Of a stretch of 64,000 nucleotides of DNA, positions 15,001 to 30,000 are shown piece by piece. This stretch comes from Ruixingdingia sedimenti (lineage in GTDB: Bacteria; Pseudomonadota; Alphaproteobacteria; Rhodobacterales; Rhodobacteraceae), in the NCBI RefSeq assembly GCF_031432425.1, contig NZ_JAVKPH010000005.1, positions 62,001 to 126,000 of the forward strand. The letters run 5' to 3'. The stretch's first letter is position 1. The number at the start of each line of letters is the position of its first letter. The position numbers and the translations under genes were made by a program. Below the pieces are notes generated by a model that did not search any database, was not told where the DNA came from, and saw only the letters and a list, made by a program, of their open reading frames with translations.

Positions 15001-18000
15001 GGCGGCGTCCGCGGTGGCGCGGTCGGGCCATTCGATCCAGGAAAACAGCACGGATTCGTCGTCCTTGGCCTGGGTGGCGCGGTAGAAATCCGTCACCTTG
15101 CCGTGCGGTACGTCGACGCCCCAGGTTTCCACCATGCGCAATGCGCCGCGCCGCTTGAACATCGGCCAGGCCTGCCGGGCGTGGTCGATGTATTTCTGCC
15201 GGTTCTCGGTCGGTACGGCGAGCACGAAGCCCGAATAATAGGTCATCGCTCAATCCCCTGTATCCGGCCCCTCGGGATCGGGGGCCTGCGAGTCGAAGGC
15301 TCGCAGGCAGGGGGCGGGTTGACAACCGGCGATCCGGCGGCCGGGGCCGGTCGGCGGGATTTTGCAGGGGGCGGGGGTGGACGGTTGGCTGGCGAAGGCG
15401 CGTGCCTTCGCCAGCCAGAGCGGCGCGGCTGAATGTCGGTCCGTCCTAGGACAGCACCGGATCCGCCGCGACCCCCGGGTAATCGCCAAGCCCCTGCCGC
15501 CCCCGCTTGTCCAGCCAATAGGCGTAAGAGGGCGGCAGCAGCGACTCGGGGTCCGGCACCCCGAGTTGTTGCGCCGCGTGATAGGCCCAGTGGGGATTGT
15601 GCAGCAGTTCGCGCCCCAGGGCGACCAGATCGGCCTTGCCGGTGGCGATGATCGCCTCTGCCTGCCGGGGGTTCACGATCATGCCCACCGCCATCGTCGC
15701 CGCCCCTGCCTGTGCGCGGATCGCGGCGGCGAAGGGGGTCTGGTAGCCGTAGCCGGGGCGCAGGTTTTCGCCCCGCACGGCCATTCCGCCGGTGCTGCAA
15801 TCCACGATGTCCACCCCCCGCGCTGCCAGTGCGCGCGACAGGGCGATGCTGTCCTCGATCGTCCAGCCCATGCCGTCGACACAGGACAGCCGGGCGAAAA
15901 GCGGCCGGTCCGCCGGCCAGACGGCGCGCACCGCCTCTGCCAGTTCGAGGGCGAAGCGCATCCGGTTCTGCAGGCTGCCGCCATAGCCGTCGCCGCGCCG
16001 GTTGGCATGGGGCGACAGGAACTGATGGCCCAGATAGCCATGGGCCAGATGCAGCTCGATCACGTCGAACCCGGCGGCCAGCGCGCGGCGCGCGGCGGCG
16101 ACCCAGGTGTCGATCATAGCGCCGATTTCCGCCACGCTCAGCGCATGGGGGGTCTTGTAGGCGTCGGAATGCGGGATCGCGCTTGGCCCCACCAGTTGCC
16201 ACGGGCCCCCCGCAGGATTTGGGGTGTGGTCGAGATCCAGCACCCCGCGCCCCTCCCACGGCAGCACCATGCCCGCCTTGCGCCCCGAATGGCCAAGCTG
16301 CACCCCGATGGGCGTGCCGAGCGAATGGACATGATCCACGATCCGCCGCAGCCCCGGCACATAGGCGTCATCCCAGATCGCCGCATCCCGCAGGGTCGAA
16401 CAGCCGTCGGGATCGACCTTGGTCGATTCCATCATCACCAGCCCGACACCCGCCGCGGCGAACTGGCCGAGGTTCATCACATGCCAGTCGTTGGTATGCC
16501 CGCCTTCGGCCCGGTACATCAGCATCGGCGACACCACGATGCGGTTGCGCAGCCGCAGGCCGCGCAGCGCGATGGGGGAAAACAGCTTGCTCATTCCATG
16601 CGTCCCGCGCTCAGATCGCGCGGCCTCCGTCCACGTTGACCACTTCACCGACGATGAAGCTTGCGTCGTCCGAGGCCAGAAAGGCAATGGTCGCCGCGAT
16701 TTCCCCGGGCTGGCCGACACGGCCCAAGGGAAGGTTCTCCATCATCCGCGCCCGCGCCGCGGCCTGTTCGTTCGCCCCGCCATGGCCCGCCAGCGACCCG
16801 GCCAGCAGCGGCGTGTCGATGGGGCCGGGGTTCACCCCGCAGATGCGGATGTTCTGGCGGGCATATTCCAGCGCCAGCGCGCGGGTCGAAAACACCGCCG
16901 CCGCCTTGGAGGCCCCGTACCAGGTGTTCAGCGGGCGGGGGCGTTCGGCGGATACCGAACAGACATTGACCATCGTCCCGCCGCCGTTTGCGATCATGCG
17001 GGGGATCAAATGGCGCGCGCACCAGTAGAACGGCTTGACGTTCACGTCGTAAAGCCGGTCATAGCTGTCCTCGGGTTCCTCATGCGCGATGCGGTAGGGC
17101 TGCGCATAGCCGGCGCTGTTGACCAGCACATCGGGGATGCCGAAGCGGCTTTCCGTCAGCGCCATCAGCGCCACCCACCCCGCCTCTTGCGCCACGTCGA
17201 TCTCGCCTGCGGCGGTGCGGTGGCCGGCGGCGGTCAGTTCGGCGGCAAGCGCCTCGGCCGCGGCAAGCGCACGGTCGGCGATCACCACCGATGCGCCCTC
17301 TGCCGCCATCCGGCGCACCGCCGCCGCCCCGATGCCGGATGCGCCGCCCGTCACCACCACGATCTTTCCCTGAAACCTGTTGTTCACCCGCGTCTCCATC
17401 AATAGCGCGATTTCAGCAGGTCGCGCGCCGCCGCCGACGGCTGCGGATAGGCGGCGCGGCTGGTCGTCAGCCCGGTCGCCCGCGCCATGTTGACCGCCAT
17501 TTCCGCGAACAGCACCGGCGTCGCGATGGGGTCGACGATGGGCACGCCATCGACCTCTCGCAGGCCGTTTTCGGCGGCCATCACCCCCAGAACGCCTTCG
17601 GCCGGGATGACGACCTGCGCACCGGCGGCAATCGCCTCGCGCACGCCTTCGACCAGCAGGTCGAGGAACGGGGCGGGGGCGTCGAACTTGTGTTCCAGAT
17701 CGGGTTCCGACACGTTGCCGGGCACCAGATGGATGCCGCTGACCCGGCTGGACCATTTGTGCAGCGCCATCGACTTTTCGATGAACGGCACCACCGCCTT
17801 GTTGAGCGTGACGAAACCCACCCGGGGCGCGACCATGCAGCCGGCCATATAGGTCGCCTCGGTCATGGAAATCACCGGAATGCCCGCCAGCGCCCGCAGT
17901 TCCGGCAGGATCGGTTCGCTGAACGAGGCGACGACGAAGGCGTCGCAGCCCTGATCCTCTGCCCGCATCACCGCCTCGATGAAGGCCGATGCGACGACCG

Positions 18001-21000
18001 CGTGATAGACCACGGGGCTGCCGATGACGTCGTGCACCGGCAACTGGCTGCCGAAGGCGGCGCTGCGGCCATGCACCAGCACTTCGGTGCACGGCCCAGC
18101 AACGCGCTGGAAATGCCGCCGCAATGCCTTGCCGTAGTTGGGATGCAGGTCGAAATTCAGCGTGGATTGATACCAGATCTTCATGGGGTTCCCCTGTTGT
18201 GCGTCGGCCGGCGGCGGGCTCAGCCCTGCCGCATGCGGTCCATGTGGTCCATGATATGCGCGGGCGTCTTGACATAATGCCAGCGCCGCCCGGGCATGAG
18301 GCCGGTCGCGCGGTGCATCTTGGCCAGCATTTCCGCCATCAGCACCGAACCCGCGATCGGGTCCACCACCGGCACATCGTCTATGGATCGCAGGCCGTTC
18401 ACCGCCATGACCGTCGCCACCAGCCCCTCGGAGGGGATGATCGCATCGGCGCCGTCGGCGATGGCCTGCCGCGCCACGGCGGTGAAGCGGTCGATATAGC
18501 CGCGCGCATCCTCGAAGATGCGGTTGATTTCCAGTTCCGTCGCCTCCGGCCGCACGACGTAATAGCCGGCGATGCGGTCCTGCAACCCGCGCGCGGCCAT
18601 GTTGATGCGCTGGAACCATTCGTTTTCGGTGTTCATCGTGACAAGGCCGAACTTCTGCGACACCGACAGCGCCAGATGCACCGCCGCCTCGGCGGTCGAG
18701 ACCACAGGCATGTCGGTCATCGACCGCAACTCGCGCAGCCAGGGTTCGGTGAAACTGCCGAGGACGAAGGCGTCATAGCCTTCGCGTTCGGCCAGCCGCA
18801 GCTGTTCGAACAGCGTGTTCGACAGGATGCGGTGATAGGCATAGGGCATGTTCATGACCTGGCTGTTCGCCAGACCCGCCCATGTGCCGCCGGGAACGCC
18901 CGCCAGATGCACCTCCACCCCCGGGGCGGTGGCGCTGAAATGGGTCAGCAGCGCCTGCCGGTAGGCGTGATAGCTGTCGATCTCGACCGTGGACTGGAAC
19001 CAGATCCGCATCCTTCACACCCCCGCGCAGGTCAGTTCGGCGGTATCGGTCGCGCGCCGTTGCAGCGCGCGGCTTTCGTCCGACCCGTTGACCAGTTCGT
19101 TGGTGCGCCGGGCGACCTTCCAGCGGCCATCCTCGCGCCGCAGGAACCAGCGCGACACGACGAGGCGCACCAGATCGAACCGCCCGTCCCGGTGGCTGAA
19201 CAGTTTGGCATAGTTGGTGGCGACCGCCTGGTCGCCCTGCACCTCGACGTAAGGCAGCGACAGCACATGCGCCGACCCGTTCGCCGTGACCTGCCGGTGG
19301 AACGGGCCCGCGATCATCCCGGCCAGCCCGTCCTGGCCAAGGTATTCGCCAAGGCCGCCGACCGCATAGACGCAATCGTCGGTCCAGAGCCTCGCGTTGT
19401 TCTCGACCGAGCAGGCATCGACCGCAGGGCCATAGGCGGCCATGAGGTTGTATATCTCCAGCCGGTCCTCGATCTGCCGCAGCCGCGCTTCCAAATCCAC
19501 GAAAGAACCCTCCTCAGCCCTTGGTCGGTGGGGCAGAGACTGCGGGCATTTCCGCGGGCTTGTAAGTCACATGATCTGGTGATGGCCGGGGGGCGGGCGC
19601 CGGGCCTAGGGTCGGCAGGATGCGGCCCTCGGGCCATTCGCGGAACCATCGGAAAGGAAGCCCATGACCGGCCTCGCACTCGTAACCGGAGGAGGCCGCG
19701 GTATCGGTCTCGGGATCAGCAAGCGTCTGGCGGATGACGGCTGGCGCGTCGCCATCGCGGATCTGACGCTGGCGCAGGCGCAGGCGGGTGTTGCGGACCT
19801 GGCGGGGCAGGGGCACAGCGCCTGGCAGGTGGATGTGGCCGACGAGGCATCGGTCGAGGGGCTTTTCGACGCGGTGGAGGCGGCCGAGGGCCCGGTGACG
19901 GCGCTGATCTGCAACGCGGGCGTTCTGGTCATGGTGGACAACGCCCGCCCGCCGCTGGTGGACATGACGGTCGACGACTGGAACCTGACCCATGACGTGA
20001 ACGCGCGCGGCACCTTCCTGTGCTGCCGCGCCTATGCCCGCCGCCGCCACCGGGTACCGGTGGAAAACGGCCGCGTCATCACCACCAGTTCGGTCGCGGC
20101 GGAACTGGGGGGCTATCGGTCCTCGGCCAGCTACATTTCATCCAAGGCGGCGGTGCTGGGGTTTTCCAAGGCGGTCGCACGGGAACTGGCGCCGCTTGGC
20201 GTCACGGTGAACTGCATCGCGCCGGGGCTGATCGACGCGCCGATGCTGCACGTGACCAGCAAGGAAACCGACAACGCCGCCACCCGCGCCGCCGCCTATG
20301 ACAGAATGTCGGCCAATGTGCCCTTGGGCCGGATGGGCACGCCCGAGGATCTGGCGCATACGGTGTCCTTCCTGCTGTCGCCCGGGGCGTCCTACATCAC
20401 CGGCGCCACGCTGGACGTGAACGGCGGCTACCGCATGGCCTGACCGCCCGCGCCGCAGGGCAGGGGGCCGCAGCATCCGCTGCGGCCCCGTTGCGTCCGG
20501 GCGGGGCCCGGGTCAGTCGCGTTCCCGGTAGATCCCCTGCGCCAGCATCGCCTTTGACGAGAAATCCCGCCCCTTCTGCGCGGTGAAGGCGCCGGCGGTC
20601 ACGCCGCCGTCCACCATCAGCAGCGTGCCGGTGATATAGCTCGACAGGTCCGACAGCAGGAACATGCAGGTATCGGCCACCTCCTGCGGGTCGGCCATGC
20701 GGCCGAGGGGCGTGCGGTCGGCCACGATATCGTCGAGGAATTTCTGCGGAATGCCGTTCCTGACCATCGGCGTGTCGGTCAGGCTGGGGCCGACGGCGTT
20801 GATGCGCACCCCGTAGGATCCCCATTCGATGGCCAGATCGCGGGTCAGCCCCACGACCCCGGCCTTGGAGGCGCAATAGGCCGCGCGACCCGCCTGCCCG
20901 CCCACCGAAGAGGTGGACCCGAAGGTGACGATGGCGCCCCGGCCGCGCGCCACCATCCGCTTGCCCGCCGCCTGCACGGTGTAGAACAGGCCCGTCAGGT

Positions 21001-24000
21001 TCACCCCGATCACCAGATCCCACATTTCCGGCGTCAGCATCGTGGCCGGGGCGGACCGCGCGACACCCGCCGCCGCGATCAGCCCGTCCAGCGGGCCGAG
21101 GTCGGTCTCGATCCGCGCGAAGGCGTCCTCGGTCGCGCCCGCGTCGCGCACGTCGAGGTCCAGCGCCAGCACCGCACCCCCCGCCGCCCGTATCGGCGCC
21201 CCCGCCGCGTCGAGCTGTTCGCGGTTCACGTCGAGCACGGCGACCTTCGCCCCCGCCCCGGCCAGCGTCTGCACGCAGCGCAGCCCGATCCCCGATGCGC
21301 CGCCCGTCACCGCTACGGTGCGGCCGGCCAGACCCAGATCATAGTGCATTGATATCGTTCTCCTGATTTTTCCGGCGGCAGGGCAGGGCCCCGGGGCCGG
21401 ACGCCCGGCGCCGCGGCCCAGAGCATAACCGCCGCGCCCCCGGGGCGCTGTCACAAGCTGCTGTGATCGACGCCGCGCCCCCGTGGCCGCACTTTCCCCC
21501 TGCGCACCCCCGGTCTGCCGGGGCGAAAGATGTCACCGGAAACCGGGGAGGGCACCGTTGGATCAAGGCAAGGAAACCCCGCCGCAAGACCCGCCGCCGC
21601 AGGCGGAACCGCGCGAGATCCCGCGCATCCTCGGCGCCTTTTCGGCGGGGCTGACGGCCATCGGCTGCACCACGCTGGCGCTGATGATGATCCACATCAC
21701 CGCCGATGTGGTGCTGAAATACGTGCTCGGCAAACCGCTGTCGGGCACGCTCGAAATCGTCTCGCACTATTACATGGTCATCACGATCTTCGCCCCCCTG
21801 GCGCTGGTCGAGGTCCGCCGCGAGGCCATCGTGGTGGATGCGTTCTTTCCCTACTATCCGCGCCGGTCGCAGGCCGTGTTCATCGGGATCGCGCTTGTGA
21901 TCGCGATGGCGGTCTATGCGGCCTTCGCCTGGCAGACCACGCTCGACGCGCTGCATGCGGCGCGGATCGGCGAACGGGCGATGGGGTCGGCCGAGGTGCC
22001 GATCTGGCCCGCGCGCTGGATCATGCCGGTCGCCTTCTGCCTGGCGGCGCTGGTCGGCCTGTCGCAGTTCGTCGCGCTGCTGCGCGGCCGGAACCCCGAA
22101 CTGGCGCATCCCCGCAATCCAGAAACCGCCCTTCGGGAGATTTGAATGGACCGTCTCGAAATCGGCATCATCAGCGTCGTCGTCAGCCTTGTGCTGCTGG
22201 CGATCCGTGTTCCGATCGGGCTGACGCTGATCAGCGTCTCGTTCGTGGGCATCGGCGCAGTGGCCAGCTGGAAGGCGGCCTGGGGGGTGCTGAGTTCCAT
22301 CCCCTATTCCTTCGCCGCCTCGTGGGAACTCAGCGCGGTGCCGATGTTCCTGCTGATGGGCTATATCGCCGCGCGCGGCCAGCTGACCAGCGGGCTGTTC
22401 GGCGCGATGCGGGTGCTGTTCAACTGGATGCCCGGCAGCCTTGCGGTGGCCTCGGTCAGCGCCTCGGCGCTGTTCGCCTCCGCCTCGGGGTCCTCGGTGG
22501 CGACCTCGGCGGCGCTGTCGCGCATCGCCGTGCCGGAGATGCTGCGCGCGAACTACAGCAAGAGCCTCGCCACCGGCACCATCGCCGCGGCGGGCACGCT
22601 CGGCGCGCTGATCCCGCCCTCGATCCTGATGGTGGTCTATGGGGTGTTCACCAACACCGCCATCGGCCCGCTGTTCATCGCCGGTATCATCCCGGGCCTG
22701 CTGACCGCCGGGGCCTTCATCCTGATGATCATCGTCCGGGTGATGATCGACCCGCGCCTCGCCCCCCGGCATACCGAGGCGATTTCCGCCCGCGACCGCC
22801 GCGCGGCGTTCATGGGCGCCTGGCCCCTGCCGGTGATGGTGCTGGCAGTGCTGGGCACGATCATGGCGGGCATCGCCACGCCGACAGAGGCCGGGGCGCT
22901 TGGCGCGGCCATGGCGATCCTGCTGGCGGCGATNNNNNNNNNNNNNNNNNNNNNNNNNNNNNNNNNNNNNNNNNNCGATACCGCCACCGCGACCTGCGCG
23001 ATCTTCCTCATTTCGATCGGGGCGGCGATGTTCCAGCGCCTGATGGGGATGAGCCAGCTGCCCACCGCCTTCGCCAACAACGTGCTGTCGCTGAGCGACA
23101 ACCTCTACGTCATCATCTTCTTCATCGCGCTGATGTATCTGGTGCTGGGCATGTTCCTGGAATCCATCGGGATCATGCTGCTGACGCTGCCGGTGCTGAT
23201 GCCGCTGCTGAACCATTTCGATGTGAACATGATCTGGTTCTGCATCCTGACGGTCAAGCTGCTGGAAATCGGGATGGTGACGCCGCCCCTGGGCCTGAAC
23301 GTCTTTGTTGTGAAAAGCGCCCTGGGGAAAGAGGTCAATCTGGTGACGATCTTCCGGGGCGTAAGCTGGTTCGTCGTGACCGACCTGCTGGTGCTGACCC
23401 TGCTTGTCGCCTTTCCCGTCCTCAGCCTCTACCTGCCCGACCTCATCGGCTGAGGGGCGTCCCGCCCCCAACATTCACCAACGGAGGAGACCCATGACCT
23501 ACAGAAGAACCCTGTTCGCCGCCGCGGCCGCCCTTGGCGCCATTGCCGGCGCCCCGGCCGCGCAGGCCGACACCTTCAGCTATGCGATGAACCTGAACCC
23601 GACCGAACCGATGCCGGCCAACGCCTATATCCCCTGGGCGGAATCGGTGAAGAACCGCACCAACGGCGATGTCACCATCGAGTTCTATTTCTCGGGCGCA
23701 TTGCTGCCGAACGCGGAAAGCCTTGCCGGCACCCGTTCGGGCGTGGCCGATCTGGCCTATCACGCCTTCACCTATACGCCCGCGGAAATGCCGATCTGGA
23801 ACGTGATCTCGTTCCTGGGCTTCAAGGTGCCCAAGCCCCATGTGGTGGCGATCGCGGCGGCGGAATACGGGCTGCTCGACCCCGAAGGAAACGGCGAGAT
23901 CGCCAAGGCCGGCGTGGTCTACATGGGCGGCTATACCACGCCCGCCTATCACTTCATCTGCCGCAGCGACAAGATCGCCGGGGCCGAGGACCTCAAGGGC

Positions 24001-27000
24001 CTGCGGGTGCGCACCCCGGGCGGGCCCTGGTCGGAATTCGCCCGCTCGCTCGGCATGGTCGACGTGAACATCACCTCGGCAGAGATGTACACCGCCTTCG
24101 AACGCGGCGCGGTGGATTGCGCCACGGCGGATCCGACCCATATCGTGACCGGCGCGAACCTGTTGCGCGTGGCCAAGGGTTTCAACACCATGCCGATGGG
24201 GCCGTTCTTCACCGGCGCGTCGTGGATCTGGAACCCCGATTCCTGGGCGCGGATCAGCGAAGAGAACCGCAAGATCGTGCTGGAGGAATCGGCGCGCTAT
24301 CTGGCGGTCAACATCACCACCTATGTCGCGGATGGCGAAAAGGCCAAGCAGGCGGGCAAGGACGGCGGCATCACCTTTGTCGAGCCGTCGCCCGATCTTG
24401 TCGATGCCTATCAGGCGTTCGTCGCCGACATCGACGATATCGTCGTCGCCAAGGGCAAGGCCGCGGGCGTCGGGAATATCGAGAAGGAAATGGCGGATTT
24501 CACCGCGCTGATGGAAAAATGGGACGGCCTGCTGAAGGATGTCGACGTCACCGACGCCGATGTCCTCGGAAAGCTGATCTGGGACAACATCTACAGCAAG
24601 GTCGATGTCGCCACCTATGGCATCCGGTAACAGCGCCAGCCCGCGCCGCGCGCCTGCCACGGATCCCGTGGCAGGCGTCTTGTGTGAACCATCCCGCAAG
24701 GCGGCCCACGCGGCGCTTGCATCCCGAGGGGACTTGTTCTTCACTCGAAGCGTACACGCGGGATGAGGATTTGCCCGTGCAGTAGCAGTCCTGTGCAAGG
24801 TTTGGAGGGAACGTTGCATATCGAGGATCTGGGGGGAGACGGCCGCAGCTTTCGCCCGAACCTCCTTCCGCATTATGAGGCGGCGTTTTGCAGCGTCGGC
24901 CGCCCGACCTTCGGGCGCGAGTTGTTCGGCCTTGCCCGCGCGGCGACCGGCTGCGACCAGATCATCATCTTCCACGGCCCGCCCGGCCGCCCGCAAAGCT
25001 GCTACATGCGCATGGGCACCCGCATGCCCCCGCTGTGGCGCAACCGGAAATACCTCGACTATTACTGGAAGAACGACCCGCTGAGCGCCTATGAGGCGCA
25101 CAAGGTCCGCGACGGCCGGTCGATGGTCCTGCTGGATCGCGAACAGATCCCCGATGCCGAATACCGCGACGATTGTTTCGTCGCGGAAAACCTGAAAAGC
25201 CGCGCCTCGGTCCTGCATACGCAGGACAGCATAACGACCCGGTTCAACATCTATTTCGAAGGCGACGGCGCCTTCAGCAGCAACACGGTGTCCTTCCTGT
25301 CGGAAAGCGCCGATGTGCTTTACATGCTGCTGAAGCGCGACGGCATCGGCGCCGCCGTCCATGCGCCGGGAACCGGACAGGAAGACATGCGCGAAAGGCT
25401 GGACCGGCTTGCCCTGGGCCTGACCCGCCGCGAGATTGAGGTCTGCGTCAACATCGCCCGCGGCCTGACATCCGAGGGGATCGCGCTGGAACTGGGCATC
25501 AGCATCAACACCGTTCTGACCTACCGCAAACGGGCCTATGCGCGGCTCAGGATATCTTCCCAGAACGAATTGATGCGGTTGCTGGTCGCCTGATCCGGAC
25601 GGTTTTCCATTTACTGACAATATCTTAGTCGCCGTAGCAGGGGTGAAACCAGTGGCCGGGGCATATTCGGGTTGCGCTCCGGGGCCAGTGCGCTAAAATC
25701 CGCGCACTCTCCGATCCCTGAGGCGCGTCCCGGTGTGCCTCGTCTTTCTGCTGTGGAAACGGCGGGATCGCGCATGTCGCATGCGCATCGGGATCAGCAA
25801 GTCATCCAGTGTCGGCCTCGGCCGATGTTACCGACCGGGACAAATCGGAGTGTCATGCAGCCGAAACTTTCGGTCGAGAACCTGTATAAAGTCTTTGGAA
25901 ACGATGCCTCCCGGGCACTGGCCCTTTTGCGGGAAGGCAAGGGCAAACGGGAAATCCTCGAGGCGACGGGCGCCACCGTCGGGGTGCAGGATGTCAGCTT
26001 TCAGGTGGACGAGGGCGAGATCTTCGTCGTCATGGGGCTGTCGGGTTCGGGGAAATCCACGCTGGTGCGCATGCTGAACGGGCTGATCCCGCCCACCGCG
26101 GGGCGCGTGCTGATCGACGGCGAGGATGTCGCCGCCGCGGATACGGCCCGCCTGCGCGGCATCCGGCGCGAAAAGATCGCGATGGTGTTCCAGCATTTCG
26201 CGCTGTTCCCGCACTGGACCATCGCCGAAAACGTCGCCTACGGGCTGAAGGTGCGCGGCATGCCGGAATCCGCGCGGCGCGAACGCGCGCTGGCCGTGCT
26301 GGGGCAGGTCGGGCTGGAACCCTGGGCCGACAGCATGCCGTCGGACCTGTCGGGGGGCATGCAGCAGCGCGTGGGCCTTGCCCGCGGCCTTGCGGCGGAC
26401 CCCGACATCCTGCTGATGGATGAACCCTTCGGCGCGCTCGACCCGCTGATCCGCCGCGACATGCAGGCCGAACTGCTCGACCTGCAAAAGACGCTGCGCA
26501 AGACCATCGTCTTCATCACCCACGACCTGAACGAGGCGATCCTTCTGGGCAACCGGATCGCGATCATGAAGGACGGCTGCGTCGTCCAGATCGGCACCGC
26601 GCAGGAAATCGTGACCGCGCCCGCCGACGATTACGTCGCGGCCTTCGTCGCCGATATCGACCGGGGCCGGGTGTTCACCGCCGACGACGTGTCGTCGGAA
26701 CCGATCACCATCCAGCTGCGCGACACGCCGGTGCGCGAGGCGCTGCGCCTGATGGAAAAACACGGCAGCCAGGCGCTTTACGTCATGGACGGCAAGCGCG
26801 TGGCGGGGGTCGTCACCTACCGCGATCTTGCGGCCTGCGAGATGGACGCATCCACCCCGAGCCCGACGATCCGCAGCACGCTGATCACCGATTACCCCAC
26901 CGCCTCGACCGACACGCAGCTGAGCGCGCTTTACGGGCCCGCCGGCAGCGGCCTGCCCATCGCCGTGACCGACGACAACGACCGGCTGGTCGCCGTGGTC

Positions 27001-30000
27001 GAACCGAACGCCGTGCTGTCCCACCTGTCGGGCGAGGCAGAGACCGACAGCCCCGATGGCCAGAGCGCCGAACAGAAGGAGGGCGCCGATGTTCAGCCCC
27101 GCTGACCTTGCCACGCTTCCCTTCGACGACTGGGTGAACGCCTTCGTCCGGGGATGGCTGGTGCCGAACTTCCGCCCCACCTTCCGCGCCGCGCAGGTGC
27201 CGGTTTCCGCCGTTCTGGCCGGGCTCGACTGGTTCTTCCGCTGGATGCCGATGCTGGTGACGACGGCGGCCTTCGCGCTGGTGGCGTGGCGGACGGCGGG
27301 CCGGGCGACCGCGATCATCACGGTCCTCGGTTTCGCCTTCATCGACATGATCGGGTTGTGGAACCACACCATGACCACCTTGGCGATGATCGTCACCTCG
27401 GTCCTGTTCTGCACGGTGATCGGCATTCCCGCCGGCATCCTCGCGGCGCGGTCGGACCGGGCGTGGCGGGTGATCCGCCCGGTGCTGGACATCATGCAGA
27501 CGATCCCCTCGTTCGTCTATCTGGTGCCGATCGTCATGCTGTTCGGCGTCGGCATGGCGCCCGGCATCATCGCCACCATCATCTTCGCCCTGCCGCCCAT
27601 CGTGCGGCTGACGAACCTCGGCATCCGCAATGTCCGCGCCGACCTGATCGAGGCGGCAGAGGCCTTCGGTTCGACCCCGTGGCAGATGCTGTGGGATCTG
27701 CAACTGCCGCTGGCGATGCGCACCATCATGGCGGGGCTGAACCAGACGCTGATGCTGGCGCTGTCGATGGTGGTGATCGCGGCGCTGATCGGGGCCGGGG
27801 GGCTGGGGCTGGTGGTGAACACCGGGCTCGGGCGGCTGGACGTGGGCGGTGCGACCGCCGGCGGCGTCGCCATCGTCATCCTCGCCATCGTCCTCGACCG
27901 GATCACGCAAGGCATCGCCGATGGCGCGGGTCTGCGCGGCCTGTCGCTGCGGCAGGCGGTGATGAACCTTCTTCGCCTGCGGGGCACCGCCCCCGGGGCA
28001 GAGGCCCAGAAGGCAGGCTGAACCTGCCCGTTTCGCATGGCGGGCGGGGTGCGCCCCGCGCGTCCATCTGGAAACACGAGAAGAAAAGGAGACCCGGATG
28101 CGTTCCCGTCTCAAGCTTACCCTGTCCGCAATCGGCGCGCTCGGCCTTCTGGGGGCGGCGCCCGCCCTGGCCCAGGACCGCCCCGGCGAGGGCGCGACGA
28201 TCACCATGGCGCAACCCACCTGGGATACCGGCTGGTTCCAGACGGAAATCTACCGCCAGATGTTCCAGGAACTCGGCTACACCACGCCCGAGGTGATGAC
28301 CCTCGACAACCCGCCCTTCTATACGGCGGTGGCCAGCGGCGACGTGACCCTGTGGGTGGACGGCTGGTTCCCGCTGCACGACACCTACCGCCCGATGTTC
28401 GAACAGGGGGCCGAAATCATCGGCGCCGTCGCCCCGGGCGGCGCGATGGAGGGCTATCTGGTCGACAAGGCCACGGCCGACCGGCTGAACATCACCTCGG
28501 TCGAGGATTTCAAGCGCGACGAGGTCAAGCAGGCTTTCGACCGCGACGGCGACGGCAAGGCCGATCTGGTGGCCTGCCCGCCCGGCTGGGGGTGCGAGCT
28601 GAACATCGAGCATCACCTCGACGCCTACGGCCTGCGCGATCACGTCAACCCGATCAAGGCGAGCTACGCCGCCGCGATGGGCGACGCGGTCGCGGCCTAT
28701 GGCAACGGCGAGTCGATCTTCTTCTATACCTGGACGCCGAACTGGACGGTCAACGAACTGGTCCCCGGCGAGGATGTGGTCTGGATCGAGGTGCCCGAGG
28801 TCGACCTGCCCGGCGACCTGATGAAGCTGGCCGATGCCGCCACGCTGACCGGCGTCACGGGCTGCGTGAACGACCCCTGCCGCCTCGGCTTTCCCGGCAG
28901 CGACATCGTGCCGGTGGCCAACAGCGCGTTCCTGAAGGAACACCCTGACGTCCGCGCGCTGCTGGAAGCGGCAGAGATCCCGGTGGCCGACATCTATGCC
29001 CAGAACGCCGCGATGAACGCCGGCGACACCGACATCACGGCCCAGGCCGCCGCCTGGATCGCCGCGAACCGGGCCAAGGTCGACGGCTGGCTGGACGCGG
29101 CCCGTACCGCCGCGCAGTAACACACCCCGCCGCCGTGCCCCGGGCCGGGGGGCGGCGGCGGATGGCCGAGGCTTCGCGCTTTGCACGATCCTGCCTCGTC
29201 GCGTCGCCATCGGGTGTCGGCGGCTGTTCAGGTGCGGCGACGACCGGCCCCCGCGGTGTCGGCATGACAGACGATCACCGAAAGCGGCGCCGCTGCTGCA
29301 CCCCCCGTCGCGCGGACCCATCTCGAAACCGCCGTTTCGATGCCGGCACCGGGAAACCGGGGGCCGGCATTTTCAAACGCTGATGTGGGGGAAAGGGTGA
29401 GAGGCTGGACAGCGACCCAGACGGGGCTCGTTGCGGCTGCTTCCTTCCGGACCTGACCGGGTTGGCGAGGCGCCTGCCCGCGCCAACCTCTCGCGGGCAG
29501 AGATAGGCGCAGCGGGGGCGGAATGCAAGCGGCGTCAGAACCGCAGCCGCAGGCGCAGGAAGCCCTGTGCAGTGGGGCCGACCGGCGTCACCCCGGCGGG
29601 GGTGGGCAGGCGGGCGGCGGCGGGGCCGGTGTCGAACAGCGCCGAGGTGCCGGGCAGGGGGGCGAAGCGCCAGACCGGCGCGGCGGGGGGTGCGAAGGGG
29701 CCGGTGGCGGCAAGATGCGCCGCGATCACCTCGCGGATGGTGGCCTGCCCCACATCCAGCCCCGTCCCGGCGCCGGTGCCGGGAAAGCCGCCGCCCCCCG
29801 CCGCGCGGTAGCTGTTCGTCGCCAGCACGAAGCGCGCCGCGGGGTCCACCGGGCGGCCGCGGTGGTGCAGGTCGCGGATGCGGCCCGGTTCCCCGGGGTC
29901 CGAGGCGCGGCGGAACGGGCGGGTCAGGTCGATGGTGTAGCGCAGCCCCTCGATCAGGTCGAAATGATAGCCGGGCGTGTCGGGGTCGATCAGCGGCTGA